A stretch of 64,000 bases of DNA, from NCBI RefSeq assembly GCF_003065405.1, contig NZ_CP026947.1, forward strand, positions 434,001 to 498,000, in the 5' to 3' direction. Positions 35,648-47,452 of the stretch are shown piece after piece. Made by a program: the position numbers and the translations under genes. This DNA comes from Corynebacterium yudongzhengii (GTDB taxonomy: Bacteria > Actinomycetota > Actinomycetes > Mycobacteriales > Mycobacteriaceae). The notes beneath the pieces are model-generated. The model saw nothing but the letters and a program-made list of their open reading frames with translations. It searched no databases and had not been told where the DNA came from. The number at the start of each line of letters is the position of its first letter. Positions within the stretch are counted from its first letter, which is position 1.

Positions 35648-36462
35648 TGGACCGCCGCGATCGACGGCCCGGTGAGGGCAGCGACGACCAGCTCACTCCG
35701 CTGTATGAGGACGATGCTTTCTTAAGCGCTCTCTCCCGAGGAGAGGATCCTTCCGGGGGAGAAGATCCCACCGCGCGCCTGCTGCTGCAGCTGCGCGATG
35801 ACGTCGAGCGGGAGATGTCGCCGGCCCCAGAGATCGATACGGAAGATGACGCTGAGGATGACCACGGCACCGCGGCGCTCATCAGCCGGCGTCGCCGGCG
35901 TGCGGGCGGCCCGCTGGCCTATGGGCTTGTCGGCGCTGCGGCCGCCTCGGCGCTGATCCTAGGCGGGGGAGCGGTGATCACGCAGACCGACATGTTCGGC
36001 TCTGGCAACAATGCCACCGTGGTCGATCTGGCCGGCACCCTCGACGAGATCGACCGTTCCAACATCGAAGGCGACGTCGAAGGCACTCAGCGCCTCGTCG
36101 AGCAGGCGCGTCGTCTGCTCGCCCAGGTTGAACGCGACGAGGACGACGGCGAGGCTCGCTCGCCTAAAGATGCCGTGAGCGCCGCGGAAGAAGATGAGAA
36201 GGACCCGCTGCCGCGGCAGACCGCCACCGTCACGGAGACCGTGGCCCATCCCGCGCCCGCACCGCAGGGAGCGGAGGCACCGGTGACCACGACGGTCACG
36301 GAGCGTCCGGAAGCCGAGCGCATCACGGTCACGGAGACCGCGCCCGCCGGCCAGCCGACCGTGACCGAAAGCGTTACCGTCACCGAGACTGTCCTCGTCG
36401 AGATGGTCGAGCCGCCGCAGACCGCCCCCGCCACGGAGCCGACCCCGCGGGAAGGCCGTTAG
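35647..36462 (+). CDS. rsdA: Anti-sigma-D factor RsdA
   Basis: The protein has 271 residues. A cytoplasmic acidic N-terminal domain (from LTPLYEDDAFLSALSRGEDP) of about 80 residues is followed by a membrane helix near 87-110 (PLAYGLVGAAAASALILGG) and a long outer domain rich in Thr, Glu and Pro with VTVTETV-type repeats. The start codon overlaps the sigD stop. This layout is the RsdA anti-sigma family, which sequesters SigD. The stop overlaps the convergent DUF5319 gene by four bases. Confidence 0.88.
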   Translation: MDRRDRRPGEGSDDQLTPLYEDDAFLSALSRGEDPSGGEDPTARLLLQLRDDVEREMSPAPEIDTEDDAEDDHGTAALISRRRRRAGGPLAYGLVGAAAASALILGGGAVITQTDMFGSGNNATVVDLAGTLDEIDRSNIEGDVEGTQRLVEQARRLLAQVERDEDDGEARSPKDAVSAAEEDEKDPLPRQTATVTETVAHPAPAPQGAEAPVTTTVTERPEAERITVTETAPAGQPTVTESVTVTETVLVEMVEPPQTAPATEPTPREGR

Positions 36463-36830
36463 CGGCCCTCGAGTCCGTCGAGGTAGCCGAGGGCGTAGTC
36501 CCACGGCACGTAGGCGCGCACGTCGGGCTCAGCACTGGGCTCATGGACCGCCGCGAGCTCCCCCTTGAGGGAGGCGAGCATGTTGGCGGCCATGATGTCC
36601 CAGTCGTAGTAGTGCATGATTTCGCAGTCCTCGCAGAAGAAGTAGATTCCGCGCATACCGCGGGGCGCGAGAACGGCCTTGCATTCCCGGACGATCCGGA
36701 GGTCCTCGATCACCTGGGCGCGCTCCTCGTCGCTCAGCGGCGTGACGGAGTCTTCCGCGTCGAGGAACGACGCGGGGTCGTTGGGGTCTCCCTCGAAGGG
36801 GTCGCGGGGCATCATCGAGTCGTAGTTCAC
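36459..36830 (-). CDS. DUF5319 family protein, Rv3412-like
   Basis: The protein has about 123 residues from GTG 36830. RDPFEGDPNDPAS near the start, GMRGIYFFCEDCEIMHYYDW (two Cys and two His, a possible metal site) and YVPWDYALGYLDGL at the end match the family between sigD-rsdA and guaB in mycobacteria (Rv3412). Its function is unknown. The start is uncertain: a TAGGGT box lies just upstream of GTG 36830, suggesting a leaderless transcript, and ATG codons five residues further in are alternatives. Confidence 0.82.
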   Translation of the reverse strand: MNYDSMMPRDPFEGDPNDPASFLDAEDSVTPLSDEERAQVIEDLRIVRECKAVLAPRGMRGIYFFCEDCEIMHYYDWDIMAANMLASLKGELAAVHEPSAEPDVRAYVPWDYALGYLDGLEGR

Positions 36831-36963
36831 ACTGGTCACCCTATTGGTGTGAGGGCGTACGTAGCAATTCACCTCGCCGGGGATGAGGCACTACAGTTGA
36901 GGGCATCCTCAATCGGTGGGGGTCGCGTGAAACGCCCTGCACGGTGACAAAGTCGGTGAGTAA

Positions 36964-38496
<1,533 letters not shown>

Positions 38497-38532
38497 TACC
38501 CACACCACCCGGAAGGTTTTCTTTCATACCTC

Positions 38533-39663
38533 ATGCGTGACTACGTAGAAGTCGGTATCGGCCGCGAGGCCCGCCGCACCCACCACCTGCAGGACATCTC
38601 GCTCGTGCCGGCGCGGCGCACGCGCTCGTCGCAAGACGTCGATACCACCTGGCACATCGACGCCTACACCTTCGACATCCCCGTGGCCTCCTACCCGACG
38701 GACGCGCTCGCCGGCGACGTCGATTTCGTCAACGCCATGCACAACCAGGGCGGTCTCGCCGTGATTAACGCCGAGGGCATGTGGGCCCGTCAGGCCGATA
38801 TCCCGGCGGCGATCAAGGAGGTCATCACGGCCGCCGAGATCAGCCCGGCCGAGGCCACCCGCACCCTCCAGCGGCTGCACGCCGCTCCGCTCGATACCGA
38901 CCTGCTCACCGAGCGCCTGCGGGAGGTGCGCACCACCGGCGCGACCGTCGCCGTGCGGGTCTCCCCGCAGAACGCGCGCGAGCTCGCGCCGGCCGTCGTG
39001 GCCGCGGGGGCGGAGATCCTGTTCATCCAGGGCACGATCATCTCGGCCGAGCACGTCGCCAAGGGCGGGGCGCCGCTCAACCTCAAGGAGTTCATCGGCT
39101 CGCTCGAGGTGCCGGTGATCGCCGGCGGGGTCTACGACTACTCGACGGCCATGCACCTCATGCGCACCGGCGCCGCCGGCGTCATCGTCGGCGGGACGTC
39201 GGCGGCCTCCGAGTTGGCCGTGGGCATCGCGCCGGGCATGGCCACCGCGATTGCCGACGTCAACGCCGCCCGCCGCGAATACCTCGATGAAACCGGCGGC
39301 CGCTACGTGCATATCCTTGCCGACGCGCACCTCGAGACCTCCGGCGACATCGCCCGGGCGATCGCCTGCGGCGCCGACGCCGTCATGCTTGGCTCCCCGC
39401 TGGCGCAGGCGGCCGAGGCCTCGGCGAGCGGGCACTTCTGGCAGACGGCCGCCGCCCACCCGCGTTTCCCCCGCGGCGTCGTCGAACGCGACGAGAGCGC
39501 CTTCGATAGGGCAGAGCCCGCCAGCTTGGAGACCATCCTGCACGGCCCGTCGTCGGATGCCTTCGGCTTTGAGAACCTGGTGGGAGGCCTGCGCCGCGCG
39601 ATGGCGAAGTGCGGCTACACCGACTTGAAGAGCTTCCAGAAGGTCGGCCTGGCGCTGGCCTAA
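38533..39663 (+). CDS. guaB3: GuaB3 family IMP dehydrogenase-related protein
   Basis: The protein has 376 residues. It is similar to the barrel of IMPDH but lacks CBS domains and the standard Cys loop, and contains [32 protein letters not shown] and [19 protein letters not shown]. These features identify the actinobacterial GuaB3 paralogue, always next to guaB. Its precise reaction is not settled. It is preceded by the guaB stop and followed by guaA. Confidence 0.93.
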   Translation: MRDYVEVGIGREARRTHHLQDISLVPARRTRSSQDVDTTWHIDAYTFDIPVASYPTDALAGDVDFVNAMHNQGGLAVINAEGMWARQADIPAAIKEVITAAEISPAEATRTLQRLHAAPLDTDLLTERLREVRTTGATVAVRVSPQNARELAPAVVAAGAEILFIQGTIISAEHVAKGGAPLNLKEFIGSLEVPVIAGGVYDYSTAMHLMRTGAAGVIVGGTSAASELAVGIAPGMATAIADVNAARREYLDETGGRYVHILADAHLETSGDIARAIACGADAVMLGSPLAQAAEASASGHFWQTAAAHPRFPRGVVERDESAFDRAEPASLETILHGPSSDAFGFENLVGGLRRAMAKCGYTDLKSFQKVGLALA

Positions 39664-39719
39664 GCGCTGGCTTAAGCGCACTACGACCGCACGCATCGGA
39701 GAAGGTAGGATACGGGGCC

Positions 39720-41279
39720 GTGAGCACGAATAAGGTTTCAGTCCGCCCAGTCCTCGTCGTCGACTTCGGCGCGCAGTACGCGCAGCTGATCGCCCGGCGG
39801 GTGCGTGAGGCGAACCTCTACTCGGAAGTCATCCCGCACACCGCCTCCATCGAGGAGATCCGCGCCAAGGACCCGGCGGCGATCATCCTCTCCGGCGGCC
39901 CATCGTCGGTGCACGCCGAGGGCGCACCGCAGATGGATCCCGGCCTGGTCGATCTGGGCGTGCCGGTCTTCGGCATCTGCTACGGCTTCCAGGCGATGGC
40001 CCAGGCACTCGGTGGCACCGTCGCCAAGACGGGGGCGCGTGAGTACGGCCGCACCCAGCTCTCCGTGTTGTCCGGCGAGCTGCACGACGGCTTCGAGGCC
40101 ACCCACCAGGTGTGGATGAGCCACGGCGACTTCGTGACCTCCGCCCCCGAGGGTTTCGAGATCACCGCCACCACCCCGGGCGCGCCCGTCGCCGCCTTCG
40201 AGTGCCCCGAGAAGCGCATGGCCGGTGTGCAGTACCACCCGGAGGTCGGCCACTCGCCGAACGGGCAGCGCGTCCTCGAGCGCTTCCTCACCGAGATCGC
40301 CGGCCTGGAGCCCACCTGGACGGCGGAGAACATCGCCGAGGAACTCATCGAGCGGGTGCGCACCCAGGTCGGCGACGGCCACGCCATCTGCGGCCTCTCA
40401 GGCGGTGTGGATTCCGCCGTGGCCGCCGCGATCGTGCAGCGGGCCATCGGCGACCGGCTGACGTGCGTGTTCGTCGATCACGGCCTGCTGCGTAAGTACG
40501 AGCGCGAGCAGGTGGAGAAGGACTTCGTCGCGGCCACCGACGTGCGCCTCATCACCGTCGACGAGTCCGAGGCCTTCCTGGCCAAGCTCGAGGGCATTAG
40601 CGATCCCGAGGCCAAGCGCAAGGCGATTGGTGCGGAGTTCATCCGCTCGTTCGAGCGCGCCGTCGACCAGGCCCTCGAGGGTCAGGAGACCGCCTACCTC
40701 GTGCAAGGCACCCTGTACCCGGACGTCGTCGAGTCCGGCGGCGGGTCCGGCACCGCGAACATCAAGAGCCACCACAACGTCGGCGGGCTCCCCGACGACG
40801 TCGAGTTCGAACTCGTCGAACCTCTGCGCCTGCTGTTTAAGGACGAGGTCCGCGCCGTCGGCCGCGAGCTCGGCCTGCCGGAGGCGATCGTCGACCGCCA
40901 GCCTTTCCCCGGCCCGGGCCTGGGTATTCGCATCATCGGCGAGGTCACCCGCGAGCGCCTCGCGGTGCTGCGCGAGGCCGACTTCATCGCCCGCGAGGAG
41001 CTCACCAAGGCGGGCCTCGACGACGAGATCTGGCAGTGCCCGGTGGTCCTGCTTGCCGACGTCCGCTCCGTCGGCGTCCAAGGCGATGGCCGCACCTACG
41101 GTCATCCCATCGTCCTGCGCCCGGTGACCAGCGAGGACGCGATGACCGCCGACTGGTCCCGCATCCCCTATGAGGTGCTGGAGAAGATCTCCTCCCGCAT
41201 CACCAACGAGGTCGCCGAGGTCACCCGCGTGGTCTTGGACATCACCTCGAAGCCGCCGGGAACTATCGAGTGGGAGTAG
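39720..41279 (+). CDS. guaA: GMP synthase (glutamine-hydrolysing)
   Basis: The protein has 519 residues. The glutaminase domain contains [34 protein letters not shown] (nucleophile Cys) and [14 protein letters not shown]. The ATP-pyrophosphatase motif is [15 protein letters not shown] and the dimer domain ends IEWE. It converts XMP to GMP. GTG 39720 is chosen because the family N-terminus starts there. A TAGGAT box lies eight bases upstream, so the start may be leaderless. The 3' end overlaps the convergent PspC gene by 17 bases. Confidence 0.96.
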   Translation: MSTNKVSVRPVLVVDFGAQYAQLIARRVREANLYSEVIPHTASIEEIRAKDPAAIILSGGPSSVHAEGAPQMDPGLVDLGVPVFGICYGFQAMAQALGGTVAKTGAREYGRTQLSVLSGELHDGFEATHQVWMSHGDFVTSAPEGFEITATTPGAPVAAFECPEKRMAGVQYHPEVGHSPNGQRVLERFLTEIAGLEPTWTAENIAEELIERVRTQVGDGHAICGLSGGVDSAVAAAIVQRAIGDRLTCVFVDHGLLRKYEREQVEKDFVAATDVRLITVDESEAFLAKLEGISDPEAKRKAIGAEFIRSFERAVDQALEGQETAYLVQGTLYPDVVESGGGSGTANIKSHHNVGGLPDDVEFELVEPLRLLFKDEVRAVGRELGLPEAIVDRQPFPGPGLGIRIIGEVTRERLAVLREADFIAREELTKAGLDDEIWQCPVVLLADVRSVGVQGDGRTYGHPIVLRPVTSEDAMTADWSRIPYEVLEKISSRITNEVAEVTRVVLDITSKPPGTIEWE

Positions 41280-42411
41280 GCGCATCGACCCGAGCGCTGA
41301 GCTCGGGGTGGTCGACGTGCGCCGGCGGCGCGCCGGGGGCTTCCACCACGGTGAGATGCAGCGTGGGCTCATCCGTACCTGCCTGCACGTTGTAGGTGCC
41401 GCTTTCGCAGGTGGATGCCAGGCTGGTCTCACAGACAAGGTGCACCGGCACCTCCTGCGGCAGGGTGATCTGCAGGGGATAGGCGGTGGCAGTGGGGGTG
41501 GTGGCGGTGTCGTCGTCAAGCGAATCTAACCCGTAGAGGTTCAGTGATAAGGCCGCCTCGTCGCTGCGGTATTCCTCGCGCAGGTCCTCGGCGCTGGTGA
41601 CCTCGTAGGATTCGCGCATGGTGGAGTAGGCCGTGGCGCCGAGGAAGAACACGATCACGGCGGCGATCACAACAATCGGCAGGGCGATGCTGAAGCCGAT
41701 GAGCACCCAGCGCCACGTCGAGTGCTTCTTCTTCGGCCTCGGTGGGGGATCCGGCAGATGCCAGGCGAAAGGCGCGGTCCCCAGCGGGTCCCACTCCGGC
41801 GGGGCGGGGTGCGCCTGCGGGTCCATCGACGAGTACTCGCTGAGATTCACCCGGGGTGCCTCGTCGGTATCGGCGGGGTGCTTATCGACGTTCGGCAGCA
41901 ACCCATACGGCGGCACTGGCGTCAAGTGGTGCAGCCCGTACCAGGCGGCGAGCATGAGCGCGATGGCGAAGAAGGCGCTCGAGCTGAAGAGGCTGCCGCT
42001 GAGGCCGGGGCTATCGGCGTCCGAGAAGGTGACCCCGATGCCGATGATGCCCGAGAACAGGATGAATCCGATCAGGAGCAACCAGCCGGTGCTGCGCTCG
42101 TCGATAACTTTGGGGTGCAGGGTGTTCTTCGGCTTCGCGATGGCCTGCAGCGGCGCCGTCCGCAGCCCGTAGCGGGGCATGAACCCCCAGGCCAGCAGGT
42201 AGGCGGCCAGCCCGCCGCCGACTGCCAAGGTGGTCACCACGAATAAGACGCGCACCAGGAGGGGATCGATCTGGTAGCGCACGCCGATGCCCTCGCACAC
42301 TCCGGCGATATGGGCATTGCCGCCTTGATCTTCCGGGATGCGCGGCGGGCGACTCGCCCACATCTGTTTGAGCGTGTCGGAAAAGTTCCGTGGTTTCTCC
42401 TGGGTGTCCAT
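41263..42411 (-). CDS. PspC-domain membrane protein
   Basis: The protein has about 382 residues. The PspC domain is near residues 20-75 ([19 protein letters not shown], then [19 protein letters not shown]). Two further helices precede a proline-rich cytoplasmic stretch ([19 protein letters not shown]), and one last helix ([20 protein letters not shown]) leads to an exported C-terminal domain of about 120 residues. It is divergent from a kinase that has its own PspC domain. Membrane-stress sensing is a plausible role. The start at MDTQEKP is chosen for spacing to that kinase. Confidence 0.85.
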   Translation of the reverse strand: MDTQEKPRNFSDTLKQMWASRPPRIPEDQGGNAHIAGVCEGIGVRYQIDPLLVRVLFVVTTLAVGGGLAAYLLAWGFMPRYGLRTAPLQAIAKPKNTLHPKVIDERSTGWLLLIGFILFSGIIGIGVTFSDADSPGLSGSLFSSSAFFAIALMLAAWYGLHHLTPVPPYGLLPNVDKHPADTDEAPRVNLSEYSSMDPQAHPAPPEWDPLGTAPFAWHLPDPPPRPKKKHSTWRWVLIGFSIALPIVVIAAVIVFFLGATAYSTMRESYEVTSAEDLREEYRSDEAALSLNLYGLDSLDDDTATTPTATAYPLQITLPQEVPVHLVCETSLASTCESGTYNVQAGTDEPTLHLTVVEAPGAPPAHVDHPELSARVDAPTPTR

Positions 42412-42524
42412 GGTTCTCATTGTCGTGCGTGGGCTTGCTCGGCGGTATCGGGTGTGACCCTGATTTTTGGGTCTCGGGGTAGACCCTGATGTGGAGAGGA
42501 GGCCGGCGTGCGACGATAGGAGTC

Positions 42525-43688
42525 ATGCCCAGTTCCTATTCTGTGCCGTCCGGCCCGGCGTATCCGACGCTCGTGCGCCCCGAGCGCGGCCGGGCGGTGG
42601 CTGGTGTCGCCGCCGGGGTGGCGTCCCAGTTGCGTATCGACGTGCTCTACGTGCGCCTGGCCTTCGTCGTCATGACAGTGTTTTCGGGTTTGGGCGCCTG
42701 GGCGTACGGGGGCTTGTGGATCTTCACCCACGCGCGTTCCGACGCCCCCGCCCCACCCTCGCGCCATAACCTGCCGCGGTCGGTGAACCTAGTGCTCGCC
42801 GGCGTCGCGGTCGCGACGGTGGTGGGTGGCTCCTGGGTGCTGACCACCCTGCCAGCGGCGGTGATCTTCGCGCTGGTCATGGCCGGTGTCGGCGGCTTTT
42901 TGGCGTGGATGGCCTACGACCGGGGTACCTCGAGTGCGAATGCGATTGTCTTCTTCGTCGTCGGCGCGGTGCTCGTGGTGGGTGGCCTGGGCCTATCGAT
43001 CTGGTGGTGGGAGTCCGGCGGCATGGCCGGCACGCTCGCGGCGGTGCTGTTGACCCTGGCGGGCGTGGCGGTACTCGCCGGCCCAGCGGTGGTGCGGCTG
43101 TGGGAATCCGAGGCCGCCTCCCGGGCGCAGAAGGTCGCCGCCGAAGAGCGTGCCGATATCGCCTCCCGCCTCCACGACTCCGTCCTCCAGACCCTGGCGC
43201 TGATCCAAAAGCGTGCCGAGGACCCCGAAGAAGTCGCCCGCCTGGCCCGCCAGCAGGAGCGCGAGCTGCGCGGCTGGCTGTTCGCGCCGGAAGACGCCCA
43301 CGCCGAGACCACCGTCTTCGCCGCGCTCAAGCGCGCCGGCGGGGAGGTCGAGGACATGTTCGGCCTGCGGGTCAGCTGCGTGACCGTCGGCGAGGACAAG
43401 GAGCTCAACGACGCCTCGAAGGCCGTCGTGCTCGCCGCCAGAGAGGCGATGGTCAACGCGGCGAAGCACGCCGGCGTGGACACCCTGGATGTCTATGGCG
43501 AGTACTTGGCGGGCGAGCTGGCGATCTTCGTGCGCGACCGCGGCTGCGGCTTCGAGCTGGAGGCGGTGGGCGAGGACCGTCACGGGATTCGCGATTCCAT
43601 CCAGGCCCGCGTCGAGCGCGCCGGCGGCGCCGTGCAGATCTCGTCGACGCCGGGGGAGGGCACAGAAGTCGAGATCACGCTACCCTGA
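42525..43688 (+). CDS. PspC-domain sensor histidine kinase (NarL/DesK-type)
   Basis: The protein has 387 residues. An N-terminal PspC segment (GRAVAGVAAGVASQLRIDVL, then GAWAYGGLWIFTHARSD) and four more helices lead to HisKA_3 with His 217 in ERADIASRLHDSVLQTLALI. The ATPase domain has AREAMVNAAKHAGVDTLDV (N box), VRDRGCGFEL and HGIRDSIQARV, with GEGTEVEITLP closing. The response regulator follows after six bases. In C. glutamicum a comparable pair lies near guaA (CgtS8/CgtR8). I infer but cannot prove orthology. Confidence 0.88.
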   Translation: MPSSYSVPSGPAYPTLVRPERGRAVAGVAAGVASQLRIDVLYVRLAFVVMTVFSGLGAWAYGGLWIFTHARSDAPAPPSRHNLPRSVNLVLAGVAVATVVGGSWVLTTLPAAVIFALVMAGVGGFLAWMAYDRGTSSANAIVFFVVGAVLVVGGLGLSIWWWESGGMAGTLAAVLLTLAGVAVLAGPAVVRLWESEAASRAQKVAAEERADIASRLHDSVLQTLALIQKRAEDPEEVARLARQQERELRGWLFAPEDAHAETTVFAALKRAGGEVEDMFGLRVSCVTVGEDKELNDASKAVVLAAREAMVNAAKHAGVDTLDVYGEYLAGELAIFVRDRGCGFELEAVGEDRHGIRDSIQARVERAGGAVQISSTPGEGTEVEITLP

Positions 43689-43693
43689 CAGCC

Positions 43694-44344
43694 ATGGTGA
43701 AAGTTTTTCTCGTGGACGACCACAGCGTGTTTCGCGCCGGGGTGCGCGCCGAGCTCGACGGGCTGGTGGAGGTCGTCGGCGACGCCGGCACGGTCGGCGA
43801 CGCGATCGCGGGAATCACCGAGACCACCCCTGACGTCGTGCTTCTCGACGTCCACATGCCCGACGGCGGCGGCGTCGCCGTCCTGCAGGGCGCCCCGGGG
43901 CCACGGTATTTGGCACTGAGCGTCTCCGACGCCGCCGAAGACGTCATCGCCCTGATCCGCGCCGGGGCGCGCGGGTATGTGACCAAGAACATCGAAGGCC
44001 CCGAGCTTGCCGAAGCCATCGAACGCGTCCACAGCGGCGACGCGTTCTTCTCCCCGCGCCTGGCCGGCTTCGTGCTGGACGCGTTCGCTACAGGTGGAGT
44101 CGTCGAGGACCCCGCCGGGGAGCCGGAGAAGGTCGAAGACCCAGTCGTCGACGCCCTCACCCAACGCGAAATGGAAGTACTCAAGCTGCTGGCCCGTGGG
44201 TATACCTACCGGGAGATCGGCAAGAAGCTGTTCATCTCCATCAAGACGGTGGAAACGCACGCCTCGAACATCCTGCGCAAAACGCAGCAATCCAGCCGGC
44301 ACCAGCTCACGCACTGGGCCTACCGGCACGGATTCGGGGGTTAG
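43694..44344 (+). CDS. NarL-family response regulator
   Basis: The protein has 216 residues. The receiver domain has the acidic pair Asp 8 and Asp 9 (VKVFLVDDHSVFRAG) and phosphoacceptor Asp 52 (PDVVLLDVHMPDGGG). The C-terminal LuxR-type helix-turn-helix is LTQREMEVLKLLARGYTYRE, then GKKLFISIKTVETHASNILR. It should be phosphorylated by the upstream PspC-kinase. It is followed by intergenic repeats. Confidence 0.94.
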   Translation: MVKVFLVDDHSVFRAGVRAELDGLVEVVGDAGTVGDAIAGITETTPDVVLLDVHMPDGGGVAVLQGAPGPRYLALSVSDAAEDVIALIRAGARGYVTKNIEGPELAEAIERVHSGDAFFSPRLAGFVLDAFATGGVVEDPAGEPEKVEDPVVDALTQREMEVLKLLARGYTYREIGKKLFISIKTVETHASNILRKTQQSSRHQLTHWAYRHGFGG

Positions 44345-44437
44345 GTGGGTTGTCTCGCGCATGTTTGCGCGGGGCTGTGGGGGGCGCGGGGCTGAAACAT
44401 CCTCTGGGATTCATGCAGCGGTAGTGCGTTCGCACGC

Positions 44438-44517
44438 CTGGTCGAAAGGAGCCTTATAGAAAGGAGCCTCGCGCGGTCGAAACGAGTAGTCCTTTCGGTG
44501 TGACTGTTTTCGACCAG
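44438..44517 (+). repeat. 80-bp hairpin repeat, copy 2
   Basis: The ends are CTGGTCGAAA and TTTCGACCAG. Inner arms are GAAAGGA and TCCTTTC. It lies in a gene-free gap (44345-44762) with copy 3 starting 210 bases later in the same orientation, so the two form a tandem pair. Confidence 0.9.
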
Positions 44518-44647
44518 CAATAACGCAATATGGTGCGTGACCGGACGGGTGTGCGGTTTTTGCCGACTGGTCGCCTCACCTGTCCCATCGGTCTCTCCTG
44601 TACGGCTTGTCGTCCGTCACGCCTATTCCTCCATACCACGCCCACGC

Positions 44648-44727
44648 CTGGTCGAAAGGAGCCTTATAGAAAGGAGCCTTGCGCGGTCGAAACGAGTAGT
44701 CCTTTCGGTGTGGCTGCTTTCGACCAG
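44648..44727 (+). repeat. 80-bp hairpin repeat, copy 3
   Basis: It is almost identical to copy 2, with identical ends and three substitutions. Between the two copies (44518-44647) the sequence is not a recognisable gene. The pair is the nearest feature downstream of the response regulator. Confidence 0.9.
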
Positions 44728-44762
44728 CGATAACGAACACGCCGCCCCTCAACCTAAACGCG

Positions 44763-45194
44763 CTACTCCAGCGCTTCGGCGTAGGCGAGTTTCCGACTGC
44801 CGTCGACATGCGGGTAGAGCAGAAACGCCAGTGCGAAGCCGACAAGTCCTACGAGTAGGCTGCCCCACAGCGGGAGCGAGAGCAATACGAGGAGCATTGC
44901 CGCCAGCCACCAGATCATCAGCGGGAAGATCTGGCCAATATTCGGGGCCATGGTCACGTTGTGTCGCTGGGCGTAGTCCCGCAGCCTCCTGCGGTAGGGG
45001 TGTATGAGCGTGCATGCAACCGCCGCCGCAGCAGAGATCACCGCGATGAGCACGGCCACCGGCAGCGCGATCAGCTCCGTCGCCGTGAGTATGGCCAGGG
45101 AAAGGCCCACCAATGCGGAGCCGGCCAGCCGGACCGCCACCGGCGTGGGGATGGGTGTGCGGCGGGCGCGGAAGTCTGTGAGCGCGGTGTTCAT
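44763..45194 (-). CDS. Membrane protein of unknown function
   Basis: The protein has 143 residues. About four hydrophobic helices are arranged in two pairs (LVGLSLAILTATELIALPVA with VLIAVISAAAAVACTLI, and IFPLMIWWLAAMLLVLLSLP with WGSLLVGLVGFALAFLLYP). ATG 45194 is chosen from the natural N-terminus. It is divergent from imuA'. I do not recognise the family. Confidence 0.7.
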   Translation of the reverse strand: MNTALTDFRARRTPIPTPVAVRLAGSALVGLSLAILTATELIALPVAVLIAVISAAAAVACTLIHPYRRRLRDYAQRHNVTMAPNIGQIFPLMIWWLAAMLLVLLSLPLWGSLLVGLVGFALAFLLYPHVDGSRKLAYAEALE

Positions 45195-45237
45195 GCGGAT
45201 AGACCTTAGCAGTTGACGTAAGTGTCGTCGGGGAGCA

Positions 45238-45268
45238 TACTTTAACCCCATGAGGGGAACAACAGTTC
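45238..45268 (+). promoter_or_regulatory. imuA' promoter with LexA-like SOS box
   Basis: TACTTT (45238-45243) lies six bases before ATG 45250, with TTGACG at 45213-45218 as a possible -35 (19-base spacer). GAACAACAGTTC (45257-45268) is a GAAC-N4-GTTC dyad, the LexA box consensus. It lies just inside the coding start, so the repressor would block at the transcription start. Confidence 0.6.
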
Positions 45269-45912
45269 GAAAGGATCTCTCCGGGTTAACACGCTTGGAG
45301 CAGATCGACGAGCTGCGCGCCCGCATGGCTGCTGTCACCGGAGAACCTGCGAAAGGCGCCGCCACCCCGGTGGAATCTCCCGCCGAATATGCCCTGGAGG
45401 TGGGCCTTCCTGCACCGTTGCCGCGACGGGGGATCACCGAGTGCAGTGAGTGCCCGGCCTTGGCCGTGGAGCTTATCCGTCAGGTTACCGCGGCGGGTGG
45501 GTACGTCGGGGTTATCGGGTGGGCGGATCTGTCGTTCGCGGCGGTCGAACACCTGGACCAAGTGATCACAATACCGGATCCGGGCAGTGACCCGCTGGGG
45601 ATAGCTTCTATCCTCGTCGAGGGGTTGGATCTGGTCATTCTGCACTCCGCGGTGGAGATGAACCTCTCGCCGGTGCGGGTGCGCCCGCTCGCCGGCCGGC
45701 TGCGCCGGGGGCAGGCGGCACTCGTGCTCGTCGGCTGGAAGGCCCCCTCGCCGGCGCTGACTATCGACGCACACGTCTCCGCCTACCGCGGCATCGGGCG
45801 CGGCACGGGCCGGATCACGGGCTATGACATCGACGTCACCGTTGCCGATAAAACCCACCGCCAGCATGCCACGTACGGGGTGGGCCAGCGACCCAGGCTG
45901 CGGGCGGTGTAG
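45250..45912 (+). CDS. imuA': ImuA'-like DNA damage tolerance protein
   Basis: The protein has 220 residues. It has a RecA-like domain without a normal Walker A, resembling the mycobacterial ImuA' that recruits ImuB and DnaE2. RGTTVRKDLSGLTRLEQIDE opens it, then VGVIGWADLSFAAVEHLDQV, LVEGLDLVILHS and RRGQAALVLVGWKAP follow. imuB starts four bases after the stop. Function in SOS mutagenesis is inferred from the order imuA'-imuB and the LexA box. Confidence 0.85.
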   Translation: MRGTTVRKDLSGLTRLEQIDELRARMAAVTGEPAKGAATPVESPAEYALEVGLPAPLPRRGITECSECPALAVELIRQVTAAGGYVGVIGWADLSFAAVEHLDQVITIPDPGSDPLGIASILVEGLDLVILHSAVEMNLSPVRVRPLAGRLRRGQAALVLVGWKAPSPALTIDAHVSAYRGIGRGTGRITGYDIDVTVADKTHRQHATYGVGQRPRLRAV

Positions 45913-45915
45913 AAG

Positions 45916-47445
45916 ATGTCGCTCAGGATCGCTGCCCTGTGGTTCCCCGACTGGCCCGCCCAAGCCGCCCGCCTCGTCACCGAGAAGGTGGGCCCGCTGG
46001 CCGTCGTGGCCCGCCACCGGGTGCGGGTGTGTTCGCAGGGGGCTAGGGCGCTCGGCATCCGGCGGGGCATGAAGGTGCGCCAGGCGCAGGCACTGTGCCC
46101 GCAGCTGCACGTGATCGACAACGACCCGGAGCGAGACGCCCGCGTGTTCGTGCCCATCGCCGACGGTCTGGACGATGTCGTCGCCTCCATCGAGGTGATG
46201 CGCCCCGGGCTCATCGCGGTCGACGCCGGCAGCGCCGAACGCTTCCACGGCGAGCGCGCCGGCGAGATGCTTCTCGACGCCGCCGGCTACCGCGGCATCG
46301 ACGTCTTCATCGGCGCCGCCGACGAGATCACCACCGCCGTTCTCGCCGCGCGCACCGGCACCATCGTGCGCCCCGGAGCCTCGCAGGATTTCCTCGCTCA
46401 GCTGCCCATCGGCCTGCTTGCCGCCGAAGAGGCCTTGGGCTGCGATGACGCCGTCGTCGATAGCCTCGCCCAGCTGGGCATCGACACCTTAGGCCAGCTC
46501 GCCGAGCTGCCGGCGAGTGCGGTGACCACCCGCTTCGGCGCCGCCGGGGCGAGGTGTCATGAGGTGGCGCGGGCGGGCGTCGATAAGCGCGTCGCCCCCG
46601 CCGAGAAACCCCCGGACCATAGTGTGACGCACGTGCCGGAGGAGGAGATCACGCGTGTCGACGAAGCCGCGTTCGTCGCCCGCCACCTCGCCGCGCGCCT
46701 GCATCGGCGCCTCGAGCAAGCCGCCCTCGCGTGCCACCGGCTGCGGGTGAGCGTCGAGCTTAGCGACGGCACCACGCTTAAGCGCATCTGGCGCACCCGG
46801 GAGGTGCTCACCGAGGCTGCGACCGCCGATCGGGTGCGTTGGCAGCTCGATGGCTGGCTGAGCGCCGGCGGGGCAGGCGCGATCCGGGAGCTGACCTTAA
46901 GCCCGCTCGAGGTCGCACCGCCTGCCGAAGAACAACTCTGGGGGCAAAGCCGTGGCAAGGAGATCGCGCACCGGGCGATTGAAAGGGCCCAGTCGAGCCT
47001 CGGCACGGACGCGGTATTGCAGCCGCGGGCCGTTGGCGGGCGCGGGGTGGCCGAACGCATCGAGCTCGTCCCCTTCGGTGAGGCCGTCGAAGACACCGAG
47101 GCAGCCGAATGGCCCGGAGCAATCCTTGCGCCGCTGCCCGCGCGCCTCGGCGGCGGCCCCCAGCACCCGGCTGCACGCATCCGGCTTATCGACGCCACCG
47201 CCTCCGACATCTACGTCACCGCCGAAGCACTGCTGAGCTCGGTGCCCTGCGGGCTCGGGTGGGGCCAGCACCGCTACCTCGTCGAGGCGTGGGCCGGGCC
47301 GTGGCCCGTGGCCGGGCGCTGGTGGGCGGGGGAGGAGCAGTTGGCGCGCCTGCAAGTCGTCGGCCGTGGTGAGGACGGGCAGCCGCGAGCGTGGCTACTG
47401 ATGTGGGTGCGCGGGCGCTGGCGGGTGGAGGCGACCTACGCGTAG
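45916..47445 (+). CDS. imuB: ImuB, catalytically inactive Y-family polymerase-like protein
   Basis: The protein has 509 residues. The Y-family start is altered: IAALWFPDWPAQAARLVTEK lacks the acidic residues of DMDAFFAS, and the second acidic motif is VDAGSAERFHG instead of SIDEAYLD. LGIDTLGQLAELPASAV and the little-finger region follow, then a long C-terminal tail. ImuB binds the beta clamp and bridges ImuA' to DnaE2. The absence of catalytic acids is normal for ImuB. Confidence 0.9.
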   Translation: MSLRIAALWFPDWPAQAARLVTEKVGPLAVVARHRVRVCSQGARALGIRRGMKVRQAQALCPQLHVIDNDPERDARVFVPIADGLDDVVASIEVMRPGLIAVDAGSAERFHGERAGEMLLDAAGYRGIDVFIGAADEITTAVLAARTGTIVRPGASQDFLAQLPIGLLAAEEALGCDDAVVDSLAQLGIDTLGQLAELPASAVTTRFGAAGARCHEVARAGVDKRVAPAEKPPDHSVTHVPEEEITRVDEAAFVARHLAARLHRRLEQAALACHRLRVSVELSDGTTLKRIWRTREVLTEAATADRVRWQLDGWLSAGGAGAIRELTLSPLEVAPPAEEQLWGQSRGKEIAHRAIERAQSSLGTDAVLQPRAVGGRGVAERIELVPFGEAVEDTEAAEWPGAILAPLPARLGGGPQHPAARIRLIDATASDIYVTAEALLSSVPCGLGWGQHRYLVEAWAGPWPVAGRWWAGEEQLARLQVVGRGEDGQPRAWLLMWVRGRWRVEATYA

Positions 47446-47452
47446 CGCGCGG

